Source of the DNA: Streptomyces sp. P3
GTDB lineage: Bacteria > Actinomycetota > Actinomycetes > Streptomycetales > Streptomycetaceae
NCBI GenBank assembly: GCA_016893485.2
Contig: JAFEKX020000001.1
Coordinates: forward strand, 3,224,001 to 3,288,000
DNA: 64,000 nucleotides
Direction of reading: 5' to 3'
Every line of letters starts with the position of its first letter. Position 1 is the stretch's first letter. A program made the position numbers and the translations under genes. This document shows, one piece after another, positions 27,629 through 37,468 of this stretch. The notes under the pieces are model-generated. The model was not told where the DNA came from. It saw only the letters and a list, made by a program, of their open reading frames with translations, and searched no databases.

Positions 27629-28885
27629 TTGAACGTCATACGAGTTCGGACCGGCGTCCTCGGACTTGCCCTGTTGGCCGGTCTCTCCGCGCCCAGTACC
27701 GGGGCGGCGGCGGCCGGCACCGCCCTGTCCCCGACCGTCGAGGAACAGCGGCTCGACAAGGAAGTCCCCAGGAGATCCTCGAGCACTCCGGATTCGACAC
27801 CGTGGCACCGGAGTTCGGCAGGGCGCTGGAAGGCGCGCACAGTTACGCGCAGGCCCGGCGGATCGTCGTACGCGAGGGGACCGCGTTGTGGCAGCGGGCC
27901 GTGGCGCGGGCGCAGGGGCGCGGGCCGGCCGGCGGGGATCTGAGCAGGGACGACGACCGGCCCCTGTACTGGGCCCGGTTGGGGATGACCCGCGAAGTGC
28001 GGGGCTGGGAACCCGGGTTCGGGATCAGCGAGGCGCAACGGGCTTCCCTGCTCTCCGAGTTGGAGGTGACCTCGCGCGGGCAGAGCAGTATCCGGTATCC
28101 GCACGAGAAGGGGGGTCAAGCGGATACTCGTGACCGGGTTCGACCCGTTCACCCTCGACGCGGACATCCGGATCTCCAACCCGTCCGGGGCGACCGCGCT
28201 GGCGCTCGACGGCACGGTGATCCGCACCGCGGACGGTCCCGCGCGGATCGAGACGGCCATGTTCCCCGTGCGGTGGGCCGACTTCGCGGACGGCAGCGTG
28301 GAGCGGGCGCTGCGGCCGTATCTGCCGAAGGTGGATCTGTTCACCACCGTGAGTCAGGGACGGGTCGGCCGGTTCGACGTCGAGCGGACCAACGGGGCCT
28401 GGCGGGGCGGATATCCGGACAACGACAACGTGTCGAGGACCGAGACCGTGCCGGTCGCCGACCCGGCCTCCCAGCCCCAGTGGACGTCAACGACCTTGCC
28501 GTACAAGGCGATTGTGGCCGCCGACACCGGACGGTTCCCCGTGTACGACCACACCGAGGTGACGGAGATCCCGGCCGGCGGCACCGGTCCCGTCGTACGG
28601 CCTGACGGGCCCACCGCGGGGTCCACGGCCCGTGCCGGGGGCGGTGGGAACTACCTCTCCAACGAGATCGCCTACCGGGCGACGCTGCTACGGGACCGGC
28701 TCGGGCTGCACGACTCGTTGCCGGGCGGTCATATCCACACGCCGGTCCTGCAGTTCGGGGCGGGCAACACGGACCCGGCGACGGGGACGATCACCGATCC
28801 GGAGTTCGTACGGAACCGGGTGGACATCATCGCGCAGGTCAGGGCGATGGTGACGGTGGCGTTGGACGCGTCACCGGTCGACTGA
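27629..28885 (+). CDS. Secreted pyroglutamyl-peptidase-like (C15 fold) protein lacking the Cys
   Basis: About 418 residues. An N-terminal signal peptide (GVLGLALLAGLSAPSTGAAAA) precedes a helical region, then from about residue 165 a peptidase C15 fold: ILVTGFDPFTLD (the family GFxPF signature), NPSGATALALDG, and the C-terminal GHIHTPVLQ with the family's catalytic His. The segment where C15 enzymes carry the catalytic Cys reads GGNYLSNEIAYRA here, with Leu at that place, so it may be inactive or use other chemistry. The start is probably TTG 27629 (GGAAGG upstream). A C is missing at ~27766 and an extra G sits at ~28110; they cancel overall. Confidence 0.75.
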
Positions 28886-29676
28886 CGCGGGCCCGGTCTC
28901 CGGGCCCCCGCTTCCCTGTCGCCCTCCTCGGTCTCCTCCCCCAACAGCTCCCGCGCCATCATCGTCGCCCCCGCCACCGCGCCCGGCATCAGGAACACCG
29001 CGACGAACGGGACCAGGAAGGAGAGGCCGAGGGGGGTGCCGAAGCCCCAGATGAGGGCCCTGCGGGAGCGGAGGAGGGTGAGGCGGGCGCGGAGGTCGAT
29101 GCCCCGGCGCTGGAGGGCGACCGCCGTCAGTTCCTCGGTGAGGAAGAAGCCGGTGACGAAGAAACCGATCACCGGGATGACCGTCTGGCCGATGAACGGG
29201 ACGAAGCCCAGGCCGAAGAGGAGGACGCCCCACAGGAGCGCGCGGACCAGGATGCGGAGGCTGTCGCGGGCGGAGATCCACAGGTCGCGCCAGAGCGGGA
29301 GGCCCGACTCCGGGGCGGTGCCGTCGGGCGAGACGTCCTCGTCGACCTTCTCGGAGATCGTCTCGTAGAAGGGCTGCCCTATCAGCAGCGTGACCGCTGT
29401 GAAGGTCAACACCGAGAGCAGCAGGGCGAGTACGAACAGGACCGCGGTGAGGAAACCCCGGAACAGGCCCTGCCACGGGCTCGACCAGTCGTCCGCGAAG
29501 GGCGTCGTCCAGGTGACGAAGTCGTCGCCCCAGAGCGCCAGCACGACCAGCGCCGCCACATACAGCACGAGCGTGATCAGACCGGGGACCAGCCCGAAAC
29601 CGTACTGCCTCCCGTGCCGCGCGACCCAGCGCTGGCCCTTCAGGAGATAGCCGAACCCCGCTCCAAGATCATGCAT
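28729..29676 (-). CDS. EI24/CysZ-like membrane protein
   Basis: An integral membrane protein with the EI24 (formerly DUF540) fold related to CysZ. It starts MHDLGAGFGYLLKGQRWV and has helices YGFGLVPGLITLVLYVAALV, FLTAVLFVLALLLSVLTFTA, LLFGLGFVPFIGQTVIPVIG and LSFLVPFVAVFLMPGAVAGA. Two typical family features are the loop GQPFYETISEKVDE and TEELTAVALQRRG. The start is ATG 29674-29676. The recognisable domain ends near 28900; the last ~50 residues, read opposite the end of the preceding plus-strand gene, are probably an artefact of a frame error near the true stop. CysZ imports sulfate in other bacteria, but that role is not shown for this group. Confidence 0.82.
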   Translation of the reverse strand: MHDLGAGFGYLLKGQRWVARHGRQYGFGLVPGLITLVLYVAALVVLALWGDDFVTWTTPFADDWSSPWQGLFRGFLTAVLFVLALLLSVLTFTAVTLLIGQPFYETISEKVDEDVSPDGTAPESGLPLWRDLWISARDSLRILVRALLWGVLLFGLGFVPFIGQTVIPVIGFFVTGFFLTEELTAVALQRRGIDLRARLTLLRSRRALIWGFGTPLGLSFLVPFVAVFLMPGAVAGATMMARELLGEETEEGDREAGARRPGPRQSTGDASNATVTIALTCAMMSTRFRTNSGSVIVPVAGSVLPAPNCRTGVWI

Positions 29677-29778
29677 GGGGCGAACTTTACCCAGCCGTTG
29701 CGCACCCCGCATCGGCCCGGGTCAACTCCGGTCATCCGTACCGGCTTTCATCGAGTTCCAGGCATCCCCGTCCCGGCC

Positions 29779-30641
29779 CTACGCCGTGCTCACCCCCACC
29801 ACGACCGCCCCCTCCGCCGACGGCGCCACCGCCGCCGTCACGCGGACCGCCGTCGCCCAGGCCACCCGGCCCGCGCGGGAGGTCGCCGCGAGGAGGGCCG
29901 GCTGGAGGTGTTCCAGTGCGGAGACGAGGAGTTCCTCGCCGGCGACCAGGACCGGACCCGCGACCTTCGTGGTGGCCGCCGCCGCTTCGGTGAGGTCGGC
30001 GAGCGGAGGCAGGGCGGCGCGGATCACGTTCACGCCCGCGGTCGCCGCCCGCTGTGCCAGGGCCACCTGGAACGGAAGCAGTGGAGCCAGCGCCGCCGTC
30101 AACGCCTCCGCGACGCGCCGGAGTTCGGGTGAGGAGTCGGCCAGTACGTCGGCCGCCGCCCTGATGAGGGGGTCAGGGCCAGCAGCAGGCCCGCAGCCAC
30201 GCCCGCCGCCGCGGGGAGCAGGGGCGAGGCCGCCTCGACCAGGTCGCCGAGCGCCGCCGCGAACTCCTCGACCGCCGGTTCCACCGCGTCCAGCACGGGC
30301 AGCAGGCTGTCGCCGAGCACGGTCAGCAGCGCCTGTGCCGGTGCGCTCACCGGGTGCACGGCGAGCGGGGCGCCGCTCGTGCCGAGTCGGGTCAGGGTGT
30401 CGACGACGCGGTAGAACGCCTCCTGGGCCTGCGGCGACGCGCTCGCCTCGGCCAGTCCCGCGGTGGTCTCGCGCAGCACCCTGATCGCCTCGGCGCCCGA
30501 ACCGTCGCGTGGATCAAGGGTGTTGATCGCAATTCTGGTGATGTTCCCGGCCGTTTCGAGGAGTTGGCCGGTGATGTCGGTGGTGCTGCGCGCCATGCGC
30601 AGCATGTCGTCCCTGCTGGGGAGCGAAGGAAGCGTTGCCAT
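29779..30641 (-). CDS. Hypothetical alanine-rich helical protein
   Basis: About 287 residues of no family I can name. From ATG 30639-30641, with GAGGAG at good spacing, it starts MATLPSLPSRDDMLRMARST and is almost entirely Ala/Leu/Val-rich amphipathic helix. It contains LETAGNITRIAINTL and two hydrophobic patches (PLLPAAAGVAAGLLLAL and VAWATAVRVTAAVAPSAEGA) that could be membrane-associated. A base is missing in the G run at ~30168 (DP/LIRAAADVLADSS). The pattern resembles phasin-like or granule-associated helical proteins, but that is only an impression. Confidence 0.65.
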
Positions 30642-30902
30642 GGGAACTCCTCGCCGTACGCGGACGTGCGCGGCCGGACACACGGAGGGACCCGGCCGCG
30701 CACCCTCCACGACACCCGCCACACCCGCGTCATCCGCCGCACCCGCTGCCCGGAACCGGTGACCTGTGCTCAGCATGCCCCCTCCCCGGCCCCGCGAATG
30801 CGCCATCCGGGGCATCGACGACACCGACAACTTCCTGTTTGCCGTTGAGTCGAACAGGTGCGGCCCGCCGTACCGATCTCTGGAACCAAAGAGGAGGTAC
30901 GC

Positions 30903-33549
30903 GTGCGCACCATTGCCCGAGCCGTCCCCCCGAGACCCGTTCTGATCACCGCCGTCGCCCTGACCACCGCCGCCGGTTCGCTCCTGCTCCAGCCCCGCCC
31001 GGCCGACGCCACTCCCCGGCCCGTCCCCGCCGGGGTTCCGCGCCCGACCCCGTCACGCGTGAAGGCTCCGTTCCCGTCGGCCGCGAGGCTTCCGGCCCCG
31101 TCATCCGTGAAGGTTCCGGTCCCGACCGTCACGCCGGTCTCGCCCCGGCGGCCGTCGCCCACCGCGCCCTCACCGCCACCGTCCCGCGCTCCGACCCCCG
31201 CCTCGGCTACCCGCGCCGCCACCTCCTCTCCGCCGACCCGGCGAACCCCGCCGACGCCTCCCGCAAGCTCGGGCTGACCCCGTACGACGCCCTCGCCCCC
31301 GCCTGAACTCCCTTCAGCAGCTGGGTGATCGGGTGAGTGTCGAGGTCGCGGGCGTCTCGGCCGGCGGGCACCGGCTCTACCTCGTCACGGTCACCGCCCC
31401 GGAGACCGCCGCCCAGGCCACCGCACAGGAACGGATGCGCGACCTCATCGAGAACGCGCCCGTCACCGCCGCCAAGTCCACGGAGATCAGGACGAGTTAC
31501 AAAACGCCGGTCCTCGTCGACGACAACATCCACGGCGACGAACGCGAGGGCACCGACGCCTCCCTCGACCTCATCCAGCAGCTCGCCACCGCCAACGACG
31601 CCCATACCAAGGACCTGTTGGCGCACAGCCGCCTCTACTTCGACATCACCGCGAACCCCGACGGCCGTATCGCCAACACCCGCGCGAACGCCAACGGCTT
31701 CGATCTGAACCGGGACTTGATCACCGCGTCCCAGCCCGAGACCCGGACGATCCGCCGGCTCACGATCGACACACAGCCCGCCGTCCTGCTCGACCTGCAC
31801 GGGTACGTCAACGGCACCCTCATCGAGCCGGCCACTCCCCCGCACGGCGAGAACTACGAGTACGACCTCTTCCTCAAGAACACCTACGCCAACGCCCTCG
31901 GCATGGAGAGCGCCGTCAACGGCCTCGGCCACACACCGGCCGGGGACGGGGTCTCGCCGGCCCAGATCCCGTTCCGGGACCAGACGGAGGGCTGGGACGA
32001 CTGGCCCCGGTCTTCACCCCGCAGTACGCCGCCTTCCAGGGCGCGGTCGCCGCCCACACGGTCGAGATGCCGCTCCAGGTCGACAACGAGGCCTACGACG
32101 CCCTCCCCACCGCCGAGCTGCGCCGCCGCGCCACGGTCAACGTGGCCGTCGCGGGCGCCGCCCTGCGCGCGACCCTCGACTTCGCCCGCTCGCACCGCGG
32201 TTCACTCATCGCCGACCAGATCGAGATGTTCCGGCGGGGCGTGGCGGGCGCCGCGCAGGTGCCGGTGTCGGCGCGGACCGTGCCGGGCGTCCCGGGCATC
32301 GGCCCCGAGGACGTCTGCACGACCGAATTCCCGCGTGCCTACACCATTGCCGCCGACACCGCGGGCGCCCGCCTCGTCGCACACCTCCTCGCCAACGACG
32401 TCCGCGTGCTACGCGCGGCGACCGGCGCATACGTCGTCGACATGCACCAGCCCAAACGGGGCCTGGCGAACGCCCTGTTGGCCGACGGCCGGGACATCAG
32501 CGGCAAGGTGTCGGCGATGTACGACATCTCGGCGTGGAGCCTGGGCCGCCTGTGGGGCGCCACGGTCGAGCCGGTGACCGCCCCTCCCGGCACACCCCTC
32601 ACCGCCGTCTCCACGCCCTCCCCGTCGCGTATGTCGCCCCGCACGGCGACCTCCGCCTGCCGCTCACCGACCCGGCGGAGTTCGCGGCCCTCAACTCCCT
32701 TCTGCGACAAGGGATTCCGGTACGCCGGGCGGCGGACGGCAGCGCGATCGTGCCGGAGCCGAGGACGGGCCCGGAGGCGGAGGCGTCCCGGGCGAAGGTG
32801 ACCGAGGCCGCCAAGGCCTACGACGTGGCGTTCGAGGCCACCCACCTCACCGGCACCACTCCCCTCCGCGCCACCCGCGTCGCCGCCGCCGTCACCCCGG
32901 GCGAGTTGTTCGCGCTGCGGGAGATGGGATTCGACGTCACGCCGGTGACGACGGGCATCCTGAACACCGGGTTCGACTGGTCGAGGGCCGATGTCCTGTT
33001 CGTCTCCACGGAGTTGGCGTACGACGACCTGACCCCGGCCGCCCGCACCGCCCTCGGCGCCTTCCTCTCGGCCGGGCACGGACTCGTCGGCCGGGGCGTC
33101 ACCGGCGCCGCCTTCTCCTCGGCGACCGGGCTGCTGACGGCGACACCCGTCGGGGGCACCGAGGAGGCCAACGGCGTCGTACGGGTGGCCAATTCCGGTC
33201 CCCTCACGAGCGGCGCGCCACGCTACGGCTTCGTCTACGCGCCGGTGTGGTTCACCGGACTCGGCGCCGGAGTGCGCGTGGAGCAGTCGTACGCGACCGG
33301 GAATCCTCTTCTCGCCGGGCACTGGCGGACGCGGGCCGACGGCTCGGGCGGTCCGGCGGACGCGGCGGGGCGGCCGTCGGTCGTCAGTGGCCGACACGCC
33401 GTCCTGTTCGGCACGGAGCCCCTCTTCCGGGATCATCCCAAGGGGAACTCCCGCAGGTCGGACGGGCGTTGTTCACCATGGCACAGACGAGCGACGGCAC
33501 ACGAGCGATGGCTCACGCGAGCAGCGGATCAGTGGAGGAGAGCGGATGA
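30903..33549 (+). CDS. Secreted M14 zinc carboxypeptidase
   Basis: About 880 residues, from GTG 30903 with AGGAGG five bases upstream. A signal peptide (VLITAVALTTAAGSLLLQPR) is followed by a Pro/Gly/Glu linker. The M14 catalytic domain has the zinc ligands in DDNIHGDEREG (H-x-x-E) and the third His in LLDLHGYVNG, the substrate-binding DITANPDGR, and the general base Glu in HTVEMPLQ. A long C-terminal domain holds GLVGRGVTGAAF and WRTRADG. The frame breaks at about 31025, 31304 (APA/LNSLQQLGD), 32005, 32605 and 33450. It presumably trims peptides outside the cell. Its stop overlaps the next gene's ATG by four bases, though the last ~15 residues are not conserved-looking. Confidence 0.85.
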
Positions 33550-34700
33550 CCCAGGAGATCCACGGCACCGTGGCCGACGGCTTCGAGGCGGTGCGGGCGG
33601 AGTTCGCCGCGTTCGTGGCGACGGAACGCGACGACTACGAGGGCCAGTTGTGTGCATACGTACACGGTCGGCGGGTCGTCGACCTGTGGGCGGGTCCGCC
33701 TGGTACCGACGGCGACTCGCTCTATGGCGTGTTCTCGTCCACGAAGGGCGCCGCGCATCTCGTGGTGGCGCTGCTCGTGCAGGACGGCACGCTGGAGCTG
33801 GACCGCAAAGTGACGTACTACTGGCCGGAGTTCGCGTCCGAGGGCAAGGGCGCGCTGACACTGCGCGAGCTGCTCGCGCACCGGGCGGGCCTGGTCGGGA
33901 CCGACACCGGGTTCACGCTCGACGAGCTGGCCGACGACCGGGCGGTGGCCGAACGCCTCGCCGATCAGCGGCCGTTCTGGCGCCCGGGCACGGCCTTCGG
34001 CTATCACGCCCTGGTGATCGGCGCCTTGACCGGTGAGATCGTACGGCGGGCCACGGGCCGTTCGCTCCAGGAGGTGCACGAGGAGAGAGTCCGCGCGCCC
34101 TACGGGCTGGACTTCTTCCTCGGGCTGCCGCTGGCGCACGAGCCCCGATTCCGCACCGTCCAGCCCCTGTTGCCGTCCCCGGAGCAGGAGGCCGCGCGGG
34201 CCGCGGAGCCGTCGGGGCCGTACAGTCTCGGCTCGATCGCGTTCAACGAGCACGCGGCGCAGCCGACCGACCTCGTGTCCCTGCCGAACGAGCGGGTGAT
34301 CCGGGCGAAGGGTCCCGCGTCGGTCGGCGGGGTGGCGTCGGCGCGCGGTCTCGCCGGGTTGTACGCGGCGGCGACCAGTGAAGTCGACGACAGGGCCGCG
34401 CTGTTGAAGCCGGACACGGTGGCCGAGTTCGGGCAGCTGCACTCCGTCGGCTACGACGTGGTGACCGGCACGCACCGCTCGTTCGGCCTGGGGTTCCAGG
34501 CGACGGCGGACGCCTGGTACCCGTTCCTCGGCGCGGGCACGATCGGCCACAGCGGCGCGGCGGGCTCGCAGGCGTTCGCGGACCCGCGCAGCGGGCTGGC
34601 CTACGGCTACACCCGGCGCCGGTTCGCGTTCCCGGGCGGGGCGGCGCCGGAGAACGTGGGGCTGGTGCGGGCGGTGCACGGCGCGGCGCTGGCGCAGTGA
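33546..34700 (+). CDS. Class C beta-lactamase-like serine hydrolase (EstB type)
   Basis: An intact 384-residue esterase/beta-lactamase-fold protein. The nucleophile is in FSSTKGAAHLV (Ser-x-x-Lys), the Tyr motif is FGYHALVIG, and the third box is IGHSGAAGSQ. It opens MTQEIHGTVADGFEAVRAEF and has the ELLAHRAGL loop typical of the family; there is no signal peptide. The start is ATG 33546, with GGAGGAG upstream and overlapping the preceding TGA. The absence of frame errors over 1.15 kb makes it a good reference gene here. Likely an esterase; substrate unknown. Confidence 0.92.
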   Translation: MTQEIHGTVADGFEAVRAEFAAFVATERDDYEGQLCAYVHGRRVVDLWAGPPGTDGDSLYGVFSSTKGAAHLVVALLVQDGTLELDRKVTYYWPEFASEGKGALTLRELLAHRAGLVGTDTGFTLDELADDRAVAERLADQRPFWRPGTAFGYHALVIGALTGEIVRRATGRSLQEVHEERVRAPYGLDFFLGLPLAHEPRFRTVQPLLPSPEQEAARAAEPSGPYSLGSIAFNEHAAQPTDLVSLPNERVIRAKGPASVGGVASARGLAGLYAAATSEVDDRAALLKPDTVAEFGQLHSVGYDVVTGTHRSFGLGFQATADAWYPFLGAGTIGHSGAAGSQAFADPRSGLAYGYTRRRFAFPGGAAPENVGLVRAVHGAALAQ

Positions 34701-34760
34701 CGTCGGGGGTAACGGCCGCCCGGTGACGCCCATTTGGCGCGTTCACTCGGTGACGAACGA

Positions 34761-34790
34761 AGGCCGCACCCCCATCAAGGGGTGCGGCCT
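34761..34790. terminator. Bidirectional terminator hairpin
   Basis: Perfect 12-base stem AGGCCGCACCCC / GGGGTGCGGCCT with a 6-base loop, between the convergent ends of the serine hydrolase (34700) and the oxidoreductase (34811). Confidence 0.88.
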
Positions 34791-34810
34791 CGTCGTAGAG
34801 GCGTCTCGCG

Positions 34811-35807
34811 TCAGAGCTTGACGATCATCTTGCCGGTGTTGTCCCCGCGGAGCTGGCCGAGGAACGCCTCCAGGTTGTTCTCGATGCCCTCGACTACCGT
34901 CTCGCGGTACTTCAGGGCGCCGGACGCGACCCACGCGCCGACCTCCTGGACGAACTGCGGCTGGAGGTCGTAGTGGTCGCCGACGAGGAAGCCCTCGATG
35001 CGGCCGCGGGTCTGGATGAGGCGGCCGAGGTTCTTCGGGCCGGGGACGGGCTCGGTGCTGTTGTAGACCGAGATCATGCCGCAGATCGCGATGCGGCCGT
35101 GCTCGTTCAGGGAGCCGATCGCGGCTTCGAGGTGGTCGCCGCCGACGTTGTCGAAGTAGACGTCGACGCCGTCCGGGGCGGCCTCGCGGAGCTGCCGGCT
35201 CACCGGGCCGTTCTTGTAGTTGAAGGCCGCGTCGAAGCCGTACTCCTCGACGAGGAGCTTGACCTTCTCGTCCGAGCCGGCCGAGCCGATCACGCGGGAG
35301 GCGCCCTTGAGCTTGGCGATCTGGCCGACCTGGCTGCCGACGGCACCGGCGGCGCCGGAGACGAAGACCGAGTCGCCCTCCTTGAAGGACGCGGTGCGCA
35401 GCAGGCCCGCGTAGGCGGTGAGGCCGGTCATGCCGAGGACGCCGAGGTAGGTGGAGAGCGGGGCGAGGTCGGGGTCGACCTTGACGGCGCCCTTGGCGTC
35501 GATGGTCGCGTACTCGCGCCAGCCGCCGAAGTGCAGGACGTGGTCGCCGGGGCGATCCCTCGGCGTTCGACTCGACGACCTCGCCGACCGCGCCGCCCTG
35601 CATGACCTTGCCCAGCTCGAACGGGGCGACGTAGGACTTCGCGGCGCTCATGCGGCCGCGCATGTACGGGTCGACCGACAGGTACTTGTTCCGCACCAGC
35701 ACCTGGCCCTCGGCCGGGGCCCGGGTCTCGGTCTCCACCAGGGCGAAGTCCTCGGGTTTCGGCCAGCCGACCGGGCGGCTGAGCAGGTGCCATTCGCGGT
35801 TGATCAT
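34811..35807 (-). CDS. NADP-dependent MDR oxidoreductase (CurA/leukotriene B4 dehydrogenase type)
   Basis: A zinc-free medium-chain reductase of about 332 residues that reduces activated double bonds (enones) with NADPH. It opens MINREWHLLSRPVGWPKPED and has LSVDPYMRGRM, the Rossmann motif VFVSGAAGAVGSQVGQIAK, and FDNVGGDHLEAAIGSLNEHG; it ends NTGKMIVKL. The start is ATG 35805-35807. A base is wrong at ~35555, in EGIAPGDHVLHFGGW. It is divergent from a MarR gene with a palindromic site between them, so it is probably derepressed by electrophilic or phenolic compounds sensed by that regulator. Confidence 0.93.
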
Positions 35808-35854
35808 CACAAGCGCCTTTCGTTGTGCAGGGTGTCTCGCATACTGCCAAATAC

Positions 35855-35867
35855 TTCAGTACCTGAA
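35855..35867. promoter_or_regulatory. TTCAG-TAC-CTGAA operator for MarR
   Basis: Perfect 5-base inverted repeat with a 3-base spacer in the 115-base divergent gap, inside an AT-richer promoter stretch. The size and place suit a MarR dimer controlling both genes. Confidence 0.65.
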
Positions 35868-35922
35868 ACAACCATGCCTCTGAATATTTCATGATGTCAA
35901 GTAACGGGGTACGCTTGAGTCC

Positions 35923-36360
35923 ATGGCCACACCCGAAAAGACGCGCCGCTCCGACCCCGTGACCATGGAGGTCGTCGAGCTGATCGGCGATGTCGTGGCG
36001 CGGTTCTACCAGGACTACGAGGAAGCGGCGGGCGACCACAAGCTCACGGGAGCCCAGGCCAGGCTGCTCAGCCTGCTCTCCCTGGAACCCCTGCCCATGC
36101 GCAAACTCGCCCGCAGGCTGAAGTGCGAGCCGTCGAACGTCACGGGCATCGTGGACCGCCTGGAGACCCGCGGCCTGGTCGAACGCCGCCCGGACCCGGC
36201 CGACCGCCGCGTGAAGCTGGCGGCGGCCACGGAGGAGGGACGCCAGGTGGCCCGCAGCCTGCGTGAATCCCTGCGCTTCGCCCGCGAGCCGCTGGCCGGG
36301 TTGTCGGACGAGGAGCGGTTGGCGCTGCGGGGGTTGCTGCGGCGGATGCTGGAGGACTGA
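35923..36360 (+). CDS. MarR family regulator
   Basis: An intact 145-residue winged-helix regulator. The DNA-binding part is LTGAQARLLSLLSLEPLPMR followed by KLARRLKCEPSNVTGIVDRL and the wing RRPDPADRRVKLAA. The N- and C-terminal helices form the dimer interface, and the protein ends LLRRMLED. The start is ATG 35923. It probably represses itself and the divergent enone reductase through the TTCAG palindrome. Confidence 0.94.
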   Translation: MATPEKTRRSDPVTMEVVELIGDVVARFYQDYEEAAGDHKLTGAQARLLSLLSLEPLPMRKLARRLKCEPSNVTGIVDRLETRGLVERRPDPADRRVKLAAATEEGRQVARSLRESLRFAREPLAGLSDEERLALRGLLRRMLED

Positions 36361-36403
36361 GCGCCGGCCCCGCGGCGGATGCCGTTGAGCTGAGCCGCGT
36401 GGC

Positions 36404-37213
36404 TCAGGAACACCACCACAGGATCTGCTTGCACGTCTCCGACGCGGACGGGGTCGGGCTCGGGTCCGACGAGGTCGGTTCCGAGGACGGGGTGGTGGTC
36501 GGCGGGGCCGTCGACGAACTGGACGCGGGAGACCTGGTGTCGTCGCCGGTGTCCGCCGTCGCGGTGTCCGTCTCCTTGGGGCTCTTCGTGGCCGTAGGGG
36601 ACGTCGACGGGGACGCGGAGGGGGATGCCGAGGCGTCCGGGGACGCCGTGCCCGCGCTGGTTCCCACGGTCTTCGTCGCGTCCAGGGGCTCGGCCGTCGG
36701 GCTGGCCTCCTTGTCCGCGCCGCCCTCGGCGGAGGCGCCCGGTGCGGCGGATCCCGGGATCGAGAAGGGCGCGTCCGTGCCGAGTTCCGCCAGGCTCAGG
36801 CCGGCCGCCGCCAGTACGAAACCGGCCGTTATGAGAAGGACCCGGCGACGGCGCCTGCGGTGTGCCGCGGCCTTGCGGTCGCGGCGGCTCGCGCCCGGCG
36901 CGTCCGGGTCCTCGGGGTCGCCGTCGCCGTCGTCATCGGGCGCGGTTGCGGTCGCGGCGAGGGTGCTCTCGACGCGGACACGGCCACGGTTCTTCCGCCG
37001 CGCAGCCCGCCCCTGGGGCTCACCGTCCGCGTCGCCCTCCTCGCGCCCGGCGTCGGGCGCGCCCTCGTGCGACGCCTCACCCGTTTCCGGGCGCGCGTCA
37101 ACTACGGGAGCGTGGGCCTGAGTCGAGTCGGCCGGCGGTACGACCGGCGCGCCGCACCCCGGGCACGCGAGGGCGCCGTTCAGGTGCCGGCCGCAGGGGT
37201 GGCAGTAGTCCAT
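36404..37213 (-). CDS. SCO2400-type zinc-ribbon membrane protein
   Basis: An intact 269-residue protein. An N-terminal zinc ribbon (DYCHPCGRHLNGALACPGCG) is followed by an acidic disordered part (DDDGDGDPEDPDAPG), a basic patch (RRDRKAAAHRRRRRR) and one membrane helix (VLLITAGFVLAAAGLSL). An extracellular Ser/Thr/Pro-rich tail follows and ends SETCKQILWWCS with two cysteines. The layout matches a Streptomyces family named after SCO2400; function unknown. Topology is probably ribbon inside and Cys-containing tip outside. It lies between the MarR gene (convergent) and the sugar operon (divergent). Confidence 0.85.
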   Translation of the reverse strand: MDYCHPCGRHLNGALACPGCGAPVVPPADSTQAHAPVVDARPETGEASHEGAPDAGREEGDADGEPQGRAARRKNRGRVRVESTLAATATAPDDDGDGDPEDPDAPGASRRDRKAAAHRRRRRRVLLITAGFVLAAAGLSLAELGTDAPFSIPGSAAPGASAEGGADKEASPTAEPLDATKTVGTSAGTASPDASASPSASPSTSPTATKSPKETDTATADTGDDTRSPASSSSTAPPTTTPSSEPTSSDPSPTPSASETCKQILWWCS

Positions 37214-37372
37214 GACGCGGGAAGACTAGGTTCCTCACAGGTCCCGTTCCTAGTCACGCCTGTGAAAGTTGTGTGGGGACGTGGCGGGAAACGACAAGAA
37301 TCGACACGAACCGACGCCGTCAGGCGGTACGTCGATCGCCTCTCTTGCCGAAACTGTTACGTGTTCGACCCA

Positions 37373-37439
37373 TTGACACCCCCGCCTCGCCGTCCTTACT
37401 GTCTGCCCAGCATTTCGAACGTGAGCCGAAATTTCGAAC
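37373..37439 (+). promoter_or_regulatory. Promoter and paired operator of the sugar operon
   Basis: TTGACA (37373-37378) and TACTGT (37397-37402) are spaced 18 bases, a near-consensus vegetative promoter. Just downstream, over the expected transcription start, the 9-mer ATTTCGAAC occurs at 37412-37420 and again at 37431-37439, 19 bases apart, with CGAAATTTCG forming a palindrome around the second. This arrangement suggests a repressor covering the start site. Confidence 0.7.
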
Positions 37440-37468
37440 AGTACTGAAGAGCACAGGGGGCAACTGCC

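Noticed and set aside
28729..28885. The last ~50 residues of the EI24 protein as read
   Set aside because: They are encoded opposite the conserved end of the C15-fold protein and have no helix pattern of the family; probably a frame error hides the true stop.
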